Positions 42,922 to 51,720 of a stretch of DNA of 64,000 nucleotides are shown here, one piece after another (the first letter of the stretch is position 1; each line of letters opens with the position of its first letter). Origin of the DNA: SW132 sp038150125 (GTDB lineage Bacteria; Bacteroidota; Rhodothermia; Balneolales; Balneolaceae); contig NZ_JBBVMF010000007.1 of NCBI RefSeq assembly GCF_038150125.1, positions 62,001 through 126,000 of the forward strand, read 5' to 3'. A program made the position numbers and the translations under genes. The notes under the pieces are model-generated. The model did no database searches, was not told the DNA's origin, and saw nothing but the letters and a program-made list of their open reading frames with translations.

Positions 42922-44712
42922 ATGAAGCTGGATTCTCTGTTCGAACGCATTAAAGATCAATTTACGATTCTGCGCTGGCTGCCGGATTACACCAGTGGAA
43001 AATTCCGGGAAGATATTAAAGCAGGCCTTACAGTCGGGCTGATATCCGTACCCCAGCTTATGGCGTATGCGGTGATTGCGGGTCTGTCACCGGTCTATGG
43101 GTTATATGGCTCTCTTATTCCGCTGCTTATATATCCTCTGTTTGGCACATCCCGGCACCTGGCTCTCGGTATTGTTGCTACTGATATGATTATTATTGCG
43201 TCGGGGGCCAGCATGATTGCATCACCCGGTACTGATGAATATGTGTCTGTTGTGCTTTTGTTAACGATGTTCACGGGATTGGTGCATATGAGTCTTTCCT
43301 TGCTGAGGATGGGGTTTATGGTCAACCTGCTGTCCAAACCTGTTATCTACGGCTTTATGGCGGCGGCCCCCCTTATCATTGGATTTAGCCAGCTTGGAAA
43401 TCTCTTGGGTTTTGAGCTGGAGCGCTCGCAATATGTGTGGGTGCTTGCGATCGATGCACTGAACCAGATTGGATCTGTCAATTTGTGGGCGTTAGGAATT
43501 GGATTGATCGGTATTGGACTGCTTATCATCCTGAAAAAAATCAACCCGATGTTTCCCCGGGCGCTGGTTCTTTTAGCTTCTGGAGGCGCTTCAGTATGGT
43601 TCTTTAATTTAGAGAGAGTTGGAATCGACCTGATTGGGAGCATTCCTTCCGGGCTGCCGTCATTTCAACTGCACAGCTTCTCGTTCGAAGATCTCAGGGA
43701 GCTCTTACCCACAGCAATTACTCTTGTACTGATCCAGCTTATGTCGGTGATGTCACTGGGTAAAACTTTCGCCAGCAAATATAAATACCCTTTGAATCCG
43801 AATCGTGAATTTTTTGCAATAGGAGCAGCAAATTTTCTGGGCAGCTTTTTCCAAAGTCCTCCAATCTCAGGCAGTTTTTCACGTACTGCTGTCAACGATC
43901 AAAGCGGTGCTCAGTCGGCGCTGTCAAATGTAGTGTGCGCCGTGGTAATCGGGCTGACTCTTCTTTTTCTGACACCCTATTTTTACTATATCCCGATTCC
44001 CGCACTTGCTGCTATCATCATTGTAGCTACACTTTCCCTGCTTGACTTTAAAGAGCTGCAATACTTTTTCAGAACAAAGCCGATAGATGCTTATATCGCC
44101 CTGTTTACTTTTTTTGGCGTTTTATTTATCGGTATTCAGGAAGGTATTTTGATGGGGATAGGGGCGTCCCTGGTTGCAGTTATTTATAGATCCAGCCGGC
44201 CTAATGTAGCAGTACTGGGGCACGTTCAGGGCTCCAGGGTATTTAGAGATGTCACTAAAAATCCTTCTGCAATTCCAATTGATGAAATCCTGATTCTGCG
44301 GTTTGATACTTCACTTTCTTTCAACAATGCTGAGTTTATCAAAGATTTTATTATTCAGAAGAGTGAAGAGAAAAGTAAAAAAATCCGCGCTGTTGTAGTT
44401 GACGCAACCAGCATTAATGATCTCGATACTACCGCTATCGATGCTCTTGAATCCGTTGCTGAAACGCTGGCTGACTGGAATATCGAGTTTCATTTTGGCG
44501 GTTTGAAAACTCCTGTACACAAGCCATTGCTCCGATCGGGGTTGGCCCGTAAACTTGGCGGAACACACTTTCATGAAAGTACTGATAAAGCCGTTCAGTA
44601 CCTGTTAAACAAATGGGATGAAATCGACAAGGAAGAAACTGAGGTAGAGCTTTCGGAAGATCAGGAGGATCCTTCTGGACGCTTAAAGGATTATCTCGGG
44701 GATGTAGAATGA
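42922..44712 (+). CDS. SulP family anion transporter with STAS domain
   Basis: 596 aa from the ATG at 42922 (a TTG five codons upstream is possible; aggttga lies upstream of both). Membrane part about 25-440 with PQLMAYAVIAGLSPVYGLYG, the SulP signature region, and GAANFLGSFFQSPPISGSFS. The cytosolic STAS domain follows (about 455-570, ILRFDTSLSFNNAEFIKDF, AVVVDATSINDLDTTAIDAL). Predicted to move sulfate, bicarbonate or another anion. It follows the APC permease by 124 bases on the same strand and they may be co-transcribed. Confidence 0.92.
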   Translation: MKLDSLFERIKDQFTILRWLPDYTSGKFREDIKAGLTVGLISVPQLMAYAVIAGLSPVYGLYGSLIPLLIYPLFGTSRHLALGIVATDMIIIASGASMIASPGTDEYVSVVLLLTMFTGLVHMSLSLLRMGFMVNLLSKPVIYGFMAAAPLIIGFSQLGNLLGFELERSQYVWVLAIDALNQIGSVNLWALGIGLIGIGLLIILKKINPMFPRALVLLASGGASVWFFNLERVGIDLIGSIPSGLPSFQLHSFSFEDLRELLPTAITLVLIQLMSVMSLGKTFASKYKYPLNPNREFFAIGAANFLGSFFQSPPISGSFSRTAVNDQSGAQSALSNVVCAVVIGLTLLFLTPYFYYIPIPALAAIIIVATLSLLDFKELQYFFRTKPIDAYIALFTFFGVLFIGIQEGILMGIGASLVAVIYRSSRPNVAVLGHVQGSRVFRDVTKNPSAIPIDEILILRFDTSLSFNNAEFIKDFIIQKSEEKSKKIRAVVVDATSINDLDTTAIDALESVAETLADWNIEFHFGGLKTPVHKPLLRSGLARKLGGTHFHESTDKAVQYLLNKWDEIDKEETEVELSEDQEDPSGRLKDYLGDVE

Positions 44713-44837
44713 GCTTCACCTTCATTTAATGCACCCATTTGATGCCAGCATTTATTTTAGTCGGGTTTAACCCAGCCATTTGATGATGCCTGAAAATATA
44801 ACTTGCAATTTCTTTAAAAATATGTGAATATGCTTTT

Positions 44838-45104
44838 ATGCGAACAACAATAGACATACCGGATTCTTTGATGAAAAAAGCCAAAAAACAGGCAATTGAA
44901 GAGGGAATTACACTTAAAGAATTCTTCACCCGAACGCTGGAAAAGGAACTTTCTGTCCCTGATCAATTATCAAAAGCTCCGTGGGAATCACTTCGGGGTG
45001 CCGGGGCATCAGATCAGTTATTGCCCGAAGATTCAGGCTTTGAGGGGTACTCTGGCCCGGACTGGAATCATGCTATACAGGTGAATGAGTCTGATGATCA
45101 ATGA
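44838..45104 (+). CDS. vapB: VapB-type antitoxin
   Basis: 88 aa. The N-terminus MRTTIDIPDSLMKKAKKQAI is a ribbon-helix-helix DNA-binding and dimerisation unit; the C-terminus (SGFEGYSGPDWNHAIQ) is the toxin-wrapping tail. It overlaps the PIN toxin start by four bases (ATGA), so the two are translationally coupled. As in other vapBC pairs it should repress its own promoter together with the toxin. Confidence 0.8.
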   Translation: MRTTIDIPDSLMKKAKKQAIEEGITLKEFFTRTLEKELSVPDQLSKAPWESLRGAGASDQLLPEDSGFEGYSGPDWNHAIQVNESDDQ

Positions 45105-45499
45105 TTATCCTTGATACTCATATATGGTTATGGTGGCTTTTGGGTGATGGAAACCTAACCCATCGGGAACGCGATGTATTAGACAGGAAAGCTGCGAAAA
45201 AAGAACTTTGCATTTCTTGGGTTAACATCTGGGAAACGGAAATGCTTGAACGGAAGGGGAGAATTCAGCTTTATCCTGATTTCAGCTCCTGGATATTGCA
45301 GGCAACGAAACCACAGATCGTAAGCGTTTTACCTGCTGATATAAAACTTGTGGTTGCTCAGAGACAGCTGCCCGAATCATTTCATGGCGATCCGGCAGAC
45401 CGGCTGATTACTGCGACGTCCATACTTTCAGGTTACCCATTAGCCACTCACGATAAACGGATTCGGTCATCCGGGTGCTGCAGGATCTGGGAACCTTAA
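45101..45499 (+). CDS. vapC: VapC-type PIN-domain RNase toxin
   Basis: 132 aa. Acidic metal-binding residues of the PIN fold are intact: Asp5 in ILDTHIWLWW, Glu in NIWETEML near 46-49, Asp in HGDPADRLI near 98, and Asp in ATHDKRI near 117. Predicted Mg2+-dependent RNase cleaving tRNA or rRNA, neutralised by the VapB encoded just upstream. Unlike the decayed PIN gene at 1804-2262 it looks functional. It ends 12 bases before the convergent hisS stop. Confidence 0.88.
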   Translation: MIILDTHIWLWWLLGDGNLTHRERDVLDRKAAKKELCISWVNIWETEMLERKGRIQLYPDFSSWILQATKPQIVSVLPADIKLVVAQRQLPESFHGDPADRLITATSILSGYPLATHDKRIRSSGCCRIWEP

Positions 45500-45511
45500 A
45501 AGATGGATAGT

Positions 45512-46771
45512 TTAGTTGCTGAGCCGTTCAAGTATTTCAGGGAAAGAAATTGATTCTTCCTCACTGTTCACCATATCCCGAAATGTAAATTTGTTCGTTT
45601 CTAGTTCGTGATCACCTACAATTATGGCATATCGAGCATTTTCTCGGTTGGCATCCTTCATTTGGGCTTTCATAGAGCGCCCTTTATAATCTATTGTGGC
45701 CGATATGCCAAGATCTCTGATGTCTGGCAGATGTGAGAGTCCCCACTTGCGGGCTGCATCACCAAGAGTGACGATATAAACATCCACTGACTTTTCATCC
45801 CCCAGCTGAATTCCTAGCTCGTCACATGCAATCAAGAGACGCTCCATTCCTGCTGCGAACCCAACAGCCGGAGTTGGCTGTCCGCCGATTTCTTCAACAA
45901 GAAGGTCATACCGTCCGCCACCGGCAAGTGCGTCTTGCGAACCGAGATCGGGGCTGATCAGTTCAAACGCAGTTTTTGTGTAGTAATCCATACCGCGAAC
46001 CAGATAAGGATCTTCTTCAAACGCAATGTCAAGATCCGTTAAATACTCTTTTACAGCTTGGTAATGCTGGAGCGATTCATCACTTAGATAATCAGTTATA
46101 AGGGGTGCAGACTCGATAAAAGGCTGATCTTCTTCTTCCTTTGAATCCAGAATACGAAGCGGATTTTTCTCAAAACGCTCCTTCGATACATCGCTAAGCT
46201 TCTCAAAATTAGGTTTCAGATATTCTTTTAACGCAGCTTTATAAGTATCGCGGCTTTCAGGATCACCAATCGAGTTTAGTTTAAGTGTTGTATTTTTAAT
46301 GCCGATTTTCTTGTAGATATGAATCATGAAAGCAATCACTTCAACATCTGCAAGCGGATCATCACTGCCGATTACTTCAACACCAAACTGGTGAAACTGT
46401 CGTTGACGGCCTTTTTGAGGGCGTTCGGCTCTGAACATAGGCCCGATATAGTAAAGTTTCTGAGAACCGCCTCTCTGTTCCATATGATGCTCTACATAAG
46501 CCCGGACTACAGGTGCAGTTAGCTCGGGACGCAATACATAGTTGTCATCACCCCGGCTGAAAGAAAATATTTCCTTCGATACGATATCCGTTAACTTTCC
46601 GAGTCCTCGCACAATGAGCTCGGTCTGTTCCATGATGGGGGTGCGGATCTCTTCAAGGTTAAATAGCTCAGCCTCCGTGCGTATCAACTGTTCGAGGTAT
46701 TGCCATTTTCGAATGTCATCCGGAAGTATATCCACCATACCAAGGTGGGTCTTATAGGTTGGCTGTGCCAT
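45512..46771 (-). CDS. hisS: Histidyl-tRNA synthetase
   Basis: 419 aa class II synthetase. Motif 2 region FRAERPQKGRQRQFHQFGVE, the histidine-site motifs RGMDYYTKTAFE and GGGRYDLL, motif 3 GFAAGMERLL, and the C-terminal anticodon-binding domain with IDYKGRSMKAQMKDANRENA are all present. Length is normal. It is a single gene between the convergent vapBC and the usp terminator; its upstream region 46772-46884 is short. Confidence 0.96.
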   Translation of the reverse strand: MAQPTYKTHLGMVDILPDDIRKWQYLEQLIRTEAELFNLEEIRTPIMEQTELIVRGLGKLTDIVSKEIFSFSRGDDNYVLRPELTAPVVRAYVEHHMEQRGGSQKLYYIGPMFRAERPQKGRQRQFHQFGVEVIGSDDPLADVEVIAFMIHIYKKIGIKNTTLKLNSIGDPESRDTYKAALKEYLKPNFEKLSDVSKERFEKNPLRILDSKEEEDQPFIESAPLITDYLSDESLQHYQAVKEYLTDLDIAFEEDPYLVRGMDYYTKTAFELISPDLGSQDALAGGGRYDLLVEEIGGQPTPAVGFAAGMERLLIACDELGIQLGDEKSVDVYIVTLGDAARKWGLSHLPDIRDLGISATIDYKGRSMKAQMKDANRENARYAIIVGDHELETNKFTFRDMVNSEEESISFPEILERLSN

Positions 46772-46884
46772 GAATCTTCTTATCTGATATCAAATAGTAA
46801 TTATGTGAGGCGCTAAAGATACAATGGATTTTGCAGAATATACACGCTATAAAATAAAGCTAAATGGCGGAATTTAACATGCAC

Positions 46885-46916
46885 AAAAAAAGCTCCGACG
46901 GTAAATCCGGCGGAGC
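46885..46916 (-). terminator. Intrinsic terminator of the porin-BCCT-usp operon
   Basis: On the minus strand ggctccgccgg pairs with ccgtcggagc around atttaa-type loop, followed by seven T (the A run at 46885-46891). It begins about 20 bases after the usp stop codon. Confidence 0.8.
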
Positions 46917-46936
46917 CTAAAGCATATTTGATAGTT

Positions 46937-47851
46937 CTAAGAACCAAACAGTTTTTTAAGGAACTTCTGGTGCTTCTGTTTGTCCTTTTTGATAAGAAGC
47001 GGGACCCCAAATCTGAAGTAAGCCATTTTATCGGTGAAGTCTTCCCGAAAAACGCTTGTAATCCCTTTGTCGGCTTTAGATACACCCACAATCATGTCGA
47101 TTTGCTCTTGTATCACAAGGTCGTAGATTTGATCCATCTTGGATCCTTCCACATTTAAAGAGAATTCAAACTCAACATCTTTAGGGATGGAGTGTTTTTC
47201 AATGAATTCCTCTTTTTTGTTTTTAAGATACTCGTTCATTTTTTTCTCATCATCCTCTTGTGGTAAGTAGGGAAAAAATTGGGCGGGATAGTTATAAACG
47301 TTCTGGGCTATCACATTGCCACCATCATCACGTGTCATTTCATATGCCAGATGAATAGCTTTAGCCGATTGGTCGGAGAAATCAGTCGGGACCAGCACTT
47401 TTGTAAGCTGATATCGGGCTGCTTCCGGGACGAACAAAATAGAGGAATATACATATTTCATGATCTTCCGTGGAATCACTCCTTTACCGGTATAACCTGC
47501 CTTTTTCCCCATGATGGTCATATCCGGGTTGATGGAGTTCATCTTCTCAACGATCACATCCGTAGGTCGGCCTTCTTCAATTAATAGCTCAGTTTCTGCT
47601 TTTGATTCTGAAAAGTAGTTATCAATTTTTTGCTGGAGATCTTTGCGAATAACTTTGTCAAAATCTTCCCTGTTTTCCAGCTCAGGAAAGAGCTGAACCA
47701 TGTCATCCGCCACTTCCGTGGATTTTATGACATGAATGAATGTTATTTTTTTTGGCTTGATTTCTGAGGTTAAAAAGTCTGCGTACCCAATCAGTATGTC
47801 ATCCATACTAGTTAGATCTAAACAGACAAACCATTCTTCTAAACGTTCCAT
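46937..47851 (-). CDS. Tandem universal stress protein
   Basis: 304 aa, two USP modules: first about 1-145 (LTSMDDILIGYADFLTSE, NPDMTIMGKKAGYTGKGVIP), second about 150-290 (KVLVPTDFSDQSAKAIHLAY, IDMIVGVSKADKG). The second half lacks a clean ATP-binding GxxGx9GS motif. It is 15 bases downstream of the BCCT transporter gene, so it is probably co-translated and linked to osmotic stress. A terminator follows directly. Confidence 0.87.
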   Translation of the reverse strand: MERLEEWFVCLDLTSMDDILIGYADFLTSEIKPKKITFIHVIKSTEVADDMVQLFPELENREDFDKVIRKDLQQKIDNYFSESKAETELLIEEGRPTDVIVEKMNSINPDMTIMGKKAGYTGKGVIPRKIMKYVYSSILFVPEAARYQLTKVLVPTDFSDQSAKAIHLAYEMTRDDGGNVIAQNVYNYPAQFFPYLPQEDDEKKMNEYLKNKKEEFIEKHSIPKDVEFEFSLNVEGSKMDQIYDLVIQEQIDMIVGVSKADKGITSVFREDFTDKMAYFRFGVPLLIKKDKQKHQKFLKKLFGS

Positions 47852-47866
47852 AGATGTGCTCCCGAA

Positions 47867-49477
47867 TTACTTAGTTTGTTTTTGAATTGTTTTTTTCACG
47901 ATTTCCCGGTAGGAGTCTTTCTCTTTGTCTTTCAGCTTATTCAAGTTCTCATTGTACTCGCGGTTCAGACCCTGTCGAAGGCTGTAACACATAATGAGTA
48001 ATATTATGACAAAAGGAAGACCCGAACTGATGGCAGCTGCCTGGAGTGCTCCAAGACCACCACCAATAAGCAGTACGGCTGCCACGAACCCCTCTGTAGT
48101 TGCCCAGAAAATACGCTGGCCAACAGGCGAGTCGAGCTTACCGCCACTTGTCAATCCGTCAATAACAAGTGATCCTGAATCGGATGACGTTACAAAGAAG
48201 CTAAGCACCAGAACAATAGCCAGAAATGATGTGATTGTGCCAAGAGGGAATTCGTTCAAAAGAACAAAGAGTGATGTCGTTTGGTCTGCCTCTACTGCAC
48301 TTGCAATTTCAGCTATTCCACTTGTTTCGAGGAAAAGAGCACTTCCGCCAAATCCACTCATCCAGAGAAAAGTAATAATTGTGGGGACAATTAGCACACC
48401 CAGCACAAATTGTTTTACTGTGCGTCCTTTGGAAATACGCGCTATAAACATCCCCACATAAGGAGACCATGAAATCCACCAGGCCCAGTAAAAAACTGTC
48501 CAGGTGCTCATAAAGCTGCCTTCCTCAAAAGACTGCGTCCAGGTTGCGTACTCCGCGAAATTCTGGAGGTAATAACCCGTGCTTTGAACGAATGTCCCAA
48601 GAATGTAAAGCGTAGGGCCTACCACAAGTATAAAGAGAAGAAAGATCCCCGCAAGACGAATATTGAACTCACTCAGGACTTTTACGCCTTTATCAATTCC
48701 CAGCACCACCGAACCTGTTGCCACTAAGGTTACTGCTGCGATTATAATAACCTGAAGAGTAATGGTGTTTTCGAAGCCAAATACGAAGTTCATACCGGCA
48801 CCGGCCTGCTGAGCACCAAGGCCAAGCGATGTAGCTAAACCAAAAAGGGTGGCTAACACTGCGAGAATATCAATCGCATCACCCATCCATCCTTTTATAC
48901 GGTCGCCCAAAAGCGGGTAAAATACAGACCTGAAAGACAGCGGGAGATTCCGGTTAAACGCAAAAAACGCGAGAGCAAGCGCTACGAGAGCGTAGATAGC
49001 CCATGCGTGTAGTCCCCAGTGCAGGAAGGTAACTCCCATTGCATCACGAACAGCCATAGTTGAACCTGCCTCAGCGTGAGGGGGATAGAGCAGATGCCAC
49101 ATCGGTTCGGCCACAGCAAAGAACATCAGGCCGATACCCATTCCTGCACTAAACAACATGGCAAACCAAGCCATTGTGCTAAACTCGGGTTTGGCATCTT
49201 CACCTCCAAGGCGGATGTTTCCAAACTTGCTGAAAGCGAAGTAAAGGGAAAACCCAACGAAAATGTTAACACCGGCCACAAACAGCCAGCTTGCCCAATC
49301 TGTAATATTCACCCGGGTCGCATTAAATGCTGTTTCAGCCGCCTCACCTGCAATGAGCGTGCCGATGATAAGAGCTGCAATTAAAAATACGGACGGCCAA
49401 AAGACCGGCCCGTGAATATCAAACCATTTATTGGCACCGGCTTTTCCCGGCGTCCCGTTTTCTCCTCTTAAAGCCAT
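47867..49477 (-). CDS. BCCT family compatible-solute transporter
   Basis: 536-aa inner-membrane protein with 12 spans that imports betaine, choline, carnitine or ectoine, usually with Na+. The family glycine motif appears as SAGMGIGLMFFAVAEPMWH, and the tryptophan segment as FYWAWWISWSPYVGMFIARI followed by SKGRT. Residues before the first span (KWFDIHGPVFWPSVF) are typical. The gene is 52 bases downstream of a porin-like gene and 15 bases upstream of the USP gene, which makes an osmolyte-uptake operon likely. Confidence 0.93.
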   Translation of the reverse strand: MALRGENGTPGKAGANKWFDIHGPVFWPSVFLIAALIIGTLIAGEAAETAFNATRVNITDWASWLFVAGVNIFVGFSLYFAFSKFGNIRLGGEDAKPEFSTMAWFAMLFSAGMGIGLMFFAVAEPMWHLLYPPHAEAGSTMAVRDAMGVTFLHWGLHAWAIYALVALALAFFAFNRNLPLSFRSVFYPLLGDRIKGWMGDAIDILAVLATLFGLATSLGLGAQQAGAGMNFVFGFENTITLQVIIIAAVTLVATGSVVLGIDKGVKVLSEFNIRLAGIFLLFILVVGPTLYILGTFVQSTGYYLQNFAEYATWTQSFEEGSFMSTWTVFYWAWWISWSPYVGMFIARISKGRTVKQFVLGVLIVPTIITFLWMSGFGGSALFLETSGIAEIASAVEADQTTSLFVLLNEFPLGTITSFLAIVLVLSFFVTSSDSGSLVIDGLTSGGKLDSPVGQRIFWATTEGFVAAVLLIGGGLGALQAAAISSGLPFVIILLIMCYSLRQGLNREYNENLNKLKDKEKDSYREIVKKTIQKQTK

Positions 49478-49529
49478 ACTTATAATTTATTAATTAATAT
49501 TAGAAATTTTGACTGATAGTTTTTGAATT

Positions 49530-50768
49530 TTAGAAGTAGAATCCAACATTGATATTAAAGCGGATGTTATATTCAGAGTCGCCTATGCCGAGATCTTCAT
49601 GCCCGGGCCCCACGCCAACACCAAAGCTATCTGTAAGCCATGGTTGATTAACACCCTGCGCAATATCAAAGTAGGTATACACAGGTCCTGCAGATACCAG
49701 AAAGCCGGTGATATTTTGAATTGTAGATTGAAAGTTGTCGTCTAAAGATAGTGTGGTTCCGTCTGCAAGTGTTGTTGTTCCTTCTCCAACAGTGTTTTGC
49801 ATGTAGCTGAAATCATTGTAGAAATTCAGATTGGTTACAGGACCCCATTCAACATCATAAGAATAAGCAAGACCAAGAGTGGCAATCCAGGCGTCGGTAC
49901 TTACCTGATAAGGTATACCATAGGCGCCCATAAAGGCTGTGCTGACCTCATTTCCTGATGCATTGGTTGCATCCATGCTATAATACAGAAATTGTGGCAT
50001 GATATTAAAATTACCGGAATTTAAATCTGCGTGGATAGCTGCAGCATACTGTCCGCGAAAATCATCCTGTGCTGAATTGTAGAGTTGCCCATACTGGACA
50101 GAACCACCAATTTCTCCGTTTGATAGCTGATAGGCACCCCGGACATTGAACTGATTTCGCTCTGTAAGAGGTGTGTTTCCATTAGGTACTACATCGTATG
50201 AATACCGTCCGGACCCACCGACTCCAAAGCTTCCTGATCCGCCCACAGGACCTTCGGGCTCGGCTTGAAAAAAGTAGGCAAAATCCCACTGCCAGTTATC
50301 TGTGGACTTGGTGAGTTTGAAGCCCATGTCATGGTCATCTTCCAATCCTACATAATATGGAAGGCTAAACCACCAGTTGTGTGAATTATATTGGAGGTTG
50401 CCAAAAGGAACTTGAGTTGCACCCAGCTGTCCCTGAACATTTTCAGAAAAGTTATATTCTAACCATCCCTGTTTGATGAAATGCGTACCAAACGTAGGAT
50501 AGAACCGATATTCAAAGTTAAGCCCAATACCACCGGGATTGTCATACAAAATGTTAATTCTCCAAGTGTCAAAGGTAAACTGAGAACTATTTGCATCTAT
50601 ATCACTTTCATAGGTTGAGAGAAGCATATTATAACGAACGGCCCCTCCAACATGAAGTGATGGCTCTTCGTCATCTGATTGTGCCTGTGCTGTAATGTCG
50701 AGCCCGCTCGCGAAAAGCAGTATAAAAAGACTGAGTAGAATATTTCTTATAATCTTGATCGCTTCCAT
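49530..50768 (-). CDS. Outer-membrane porin-like beta-barrel protein
   Basis: 412 aa with a signal peptide (about 1-29, ending ITAQAQ). The mature protein is made of alternating hydrophobic/aromatic strands (IGLNFEYRFYPTFGTHFIKQ, WLEYNFSENVQGQLGATQVP, WQWDFAYFFQAEP) and ends in FNINVGFYF, the terminal aromatic of outer-membrane barrels. It resembles phosphate-selective-porin-like proteins. As first gene of the operon with BCCT and USP it may let the osmolyte through the outer membrane, which is inference. Confidence 0.75.
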   Translation of the reverse strand: MEAIKIIRNILLSLFILLFASGLDITAQAQSDDEEPSLHVGGAVRYNMLLSTYESDIDANSSQFTFDTWRINILYDNPGGIGLNFEYRFYPTFGTHFIKQGWLEYNFSENVQGQLGATQVPFGNLQYNSHNWWFSLPYYVGLEDDHDMGFKLTKSTDNWQWDFAYFFQAEPEGPVGGSGSFGVGGSGRYSYDVVPNGNTPLTERNQFNVRGAYQLSNGEIGGSVQYGQLYNSAQDDFRGQYAAAIHADLNSGNFNIMPQFLYYSMDATNASGNEVSTAFMGAYGIPYQVSTDAWIATLGLAYSYDVEWGPVTNLNFYNDFSYMQNTVGEGTTTLADGTTLSLDDNFQSTIQNITGFLVSAGPVYTYFDIAQGVNQPWLTDSFGVGVGPGHEDLGIGDSEYNIRFNINVGFYF

Positions 50769-51720
50769 ATATCTATTATTTGAATTAATCTTATGAAAAT
50801 TAAGGTTAAATCTTATTTAGTTATCAAGTATATGTAAAACAACTGAGTAATATTTAATTCCATTTATTTTAAAGAATCGAAGAACCATATCAAAACTCAA
50901 TTATTAAATAAACCCTTGAATAATTGGCACTTATAGGTTTTTAAAGGGAGTTCGGGTAGAATAATTTCAGAAGGTACACTGAAAAAGAGTTCGGGAATAT
51001 TCATGCTGAATTATTGTAGAGGGTCGGTTCATTCATAAGCACTATCCCGTCAGATAAAAATCAGATGAACTTCCGCTATCTTAAGATGAGTTTATACATG
51101 ATTTTTCTCTGTGAAATAAACTCGTTTCATGTCAACCGAAACTCGTCATCTTTGATGAACGGAGGTTCTGATATGAGATTAAAACTCAAAAAATGGCACG
51201 TATCCTAAGACACCATATCTTTGATTGAAAACTATCAACCTGAGTTCGATTGTTGACATGACCAACTTCCATATTTTTGATTCGAATTCAGATTAACAGA
51301 CCTTTCACAATTTAGAGGATATGTTAACCTAAGATTTTTGGACCTCCTGGAACCTTTATAGAGCTGTTGAAAAGTTTTATGGATACAAGTCTTTGCCTGA
51401 TATTGTGTCCGCAGAAGTTTAGCAATTGAGCGTTAAGGCCTATCTTGACTTAAGGTTGCCTAAAAATAAAGTGCGATATCAGATGTGAGATGCCGAAATC
51501 GAGTCATCGAATGGGTCATCCATTTTTTTTATTTTAAACTGGTTTGAATCGATTATTCGAAAGACCCAACCCGAGAGCGTTCGGAGTTATTATGACATTT
51601 CATCAAACACAGACACAACGCTAATTAAGCGATCACATTAGTTATATGTGATGAAAATAGCATCACTTTTGAAGTGTACACGCCAAACTTTGACCTCAAC
51701 GCTGTATGAAGGTAAGAATG
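50769..51720. other. 952-base gap with decayed repeats
   Basis: No gene readable. It carries a ctgagttcgatt motif (51240-51251), a dispersed repeat (51489-51615) and an AT-rich region upstream of the porin operon that should include its promoter. A frame around 51339-51440 (LYRAVEKFYGYKSLPD) hints at an old coding sequence but is interrupted. Confidence 0.4.
51489..51615. repeat. Dispersed repeat, copy 2
   Basis: Related to 36637-36765: ccgaaatcgagtcatcg, gggtcatccatt, ttcgaaa, agcgttcgg and atttcatcaa occur in the same order. Both lie in long gene-free stretches. Confidence 0.55.
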
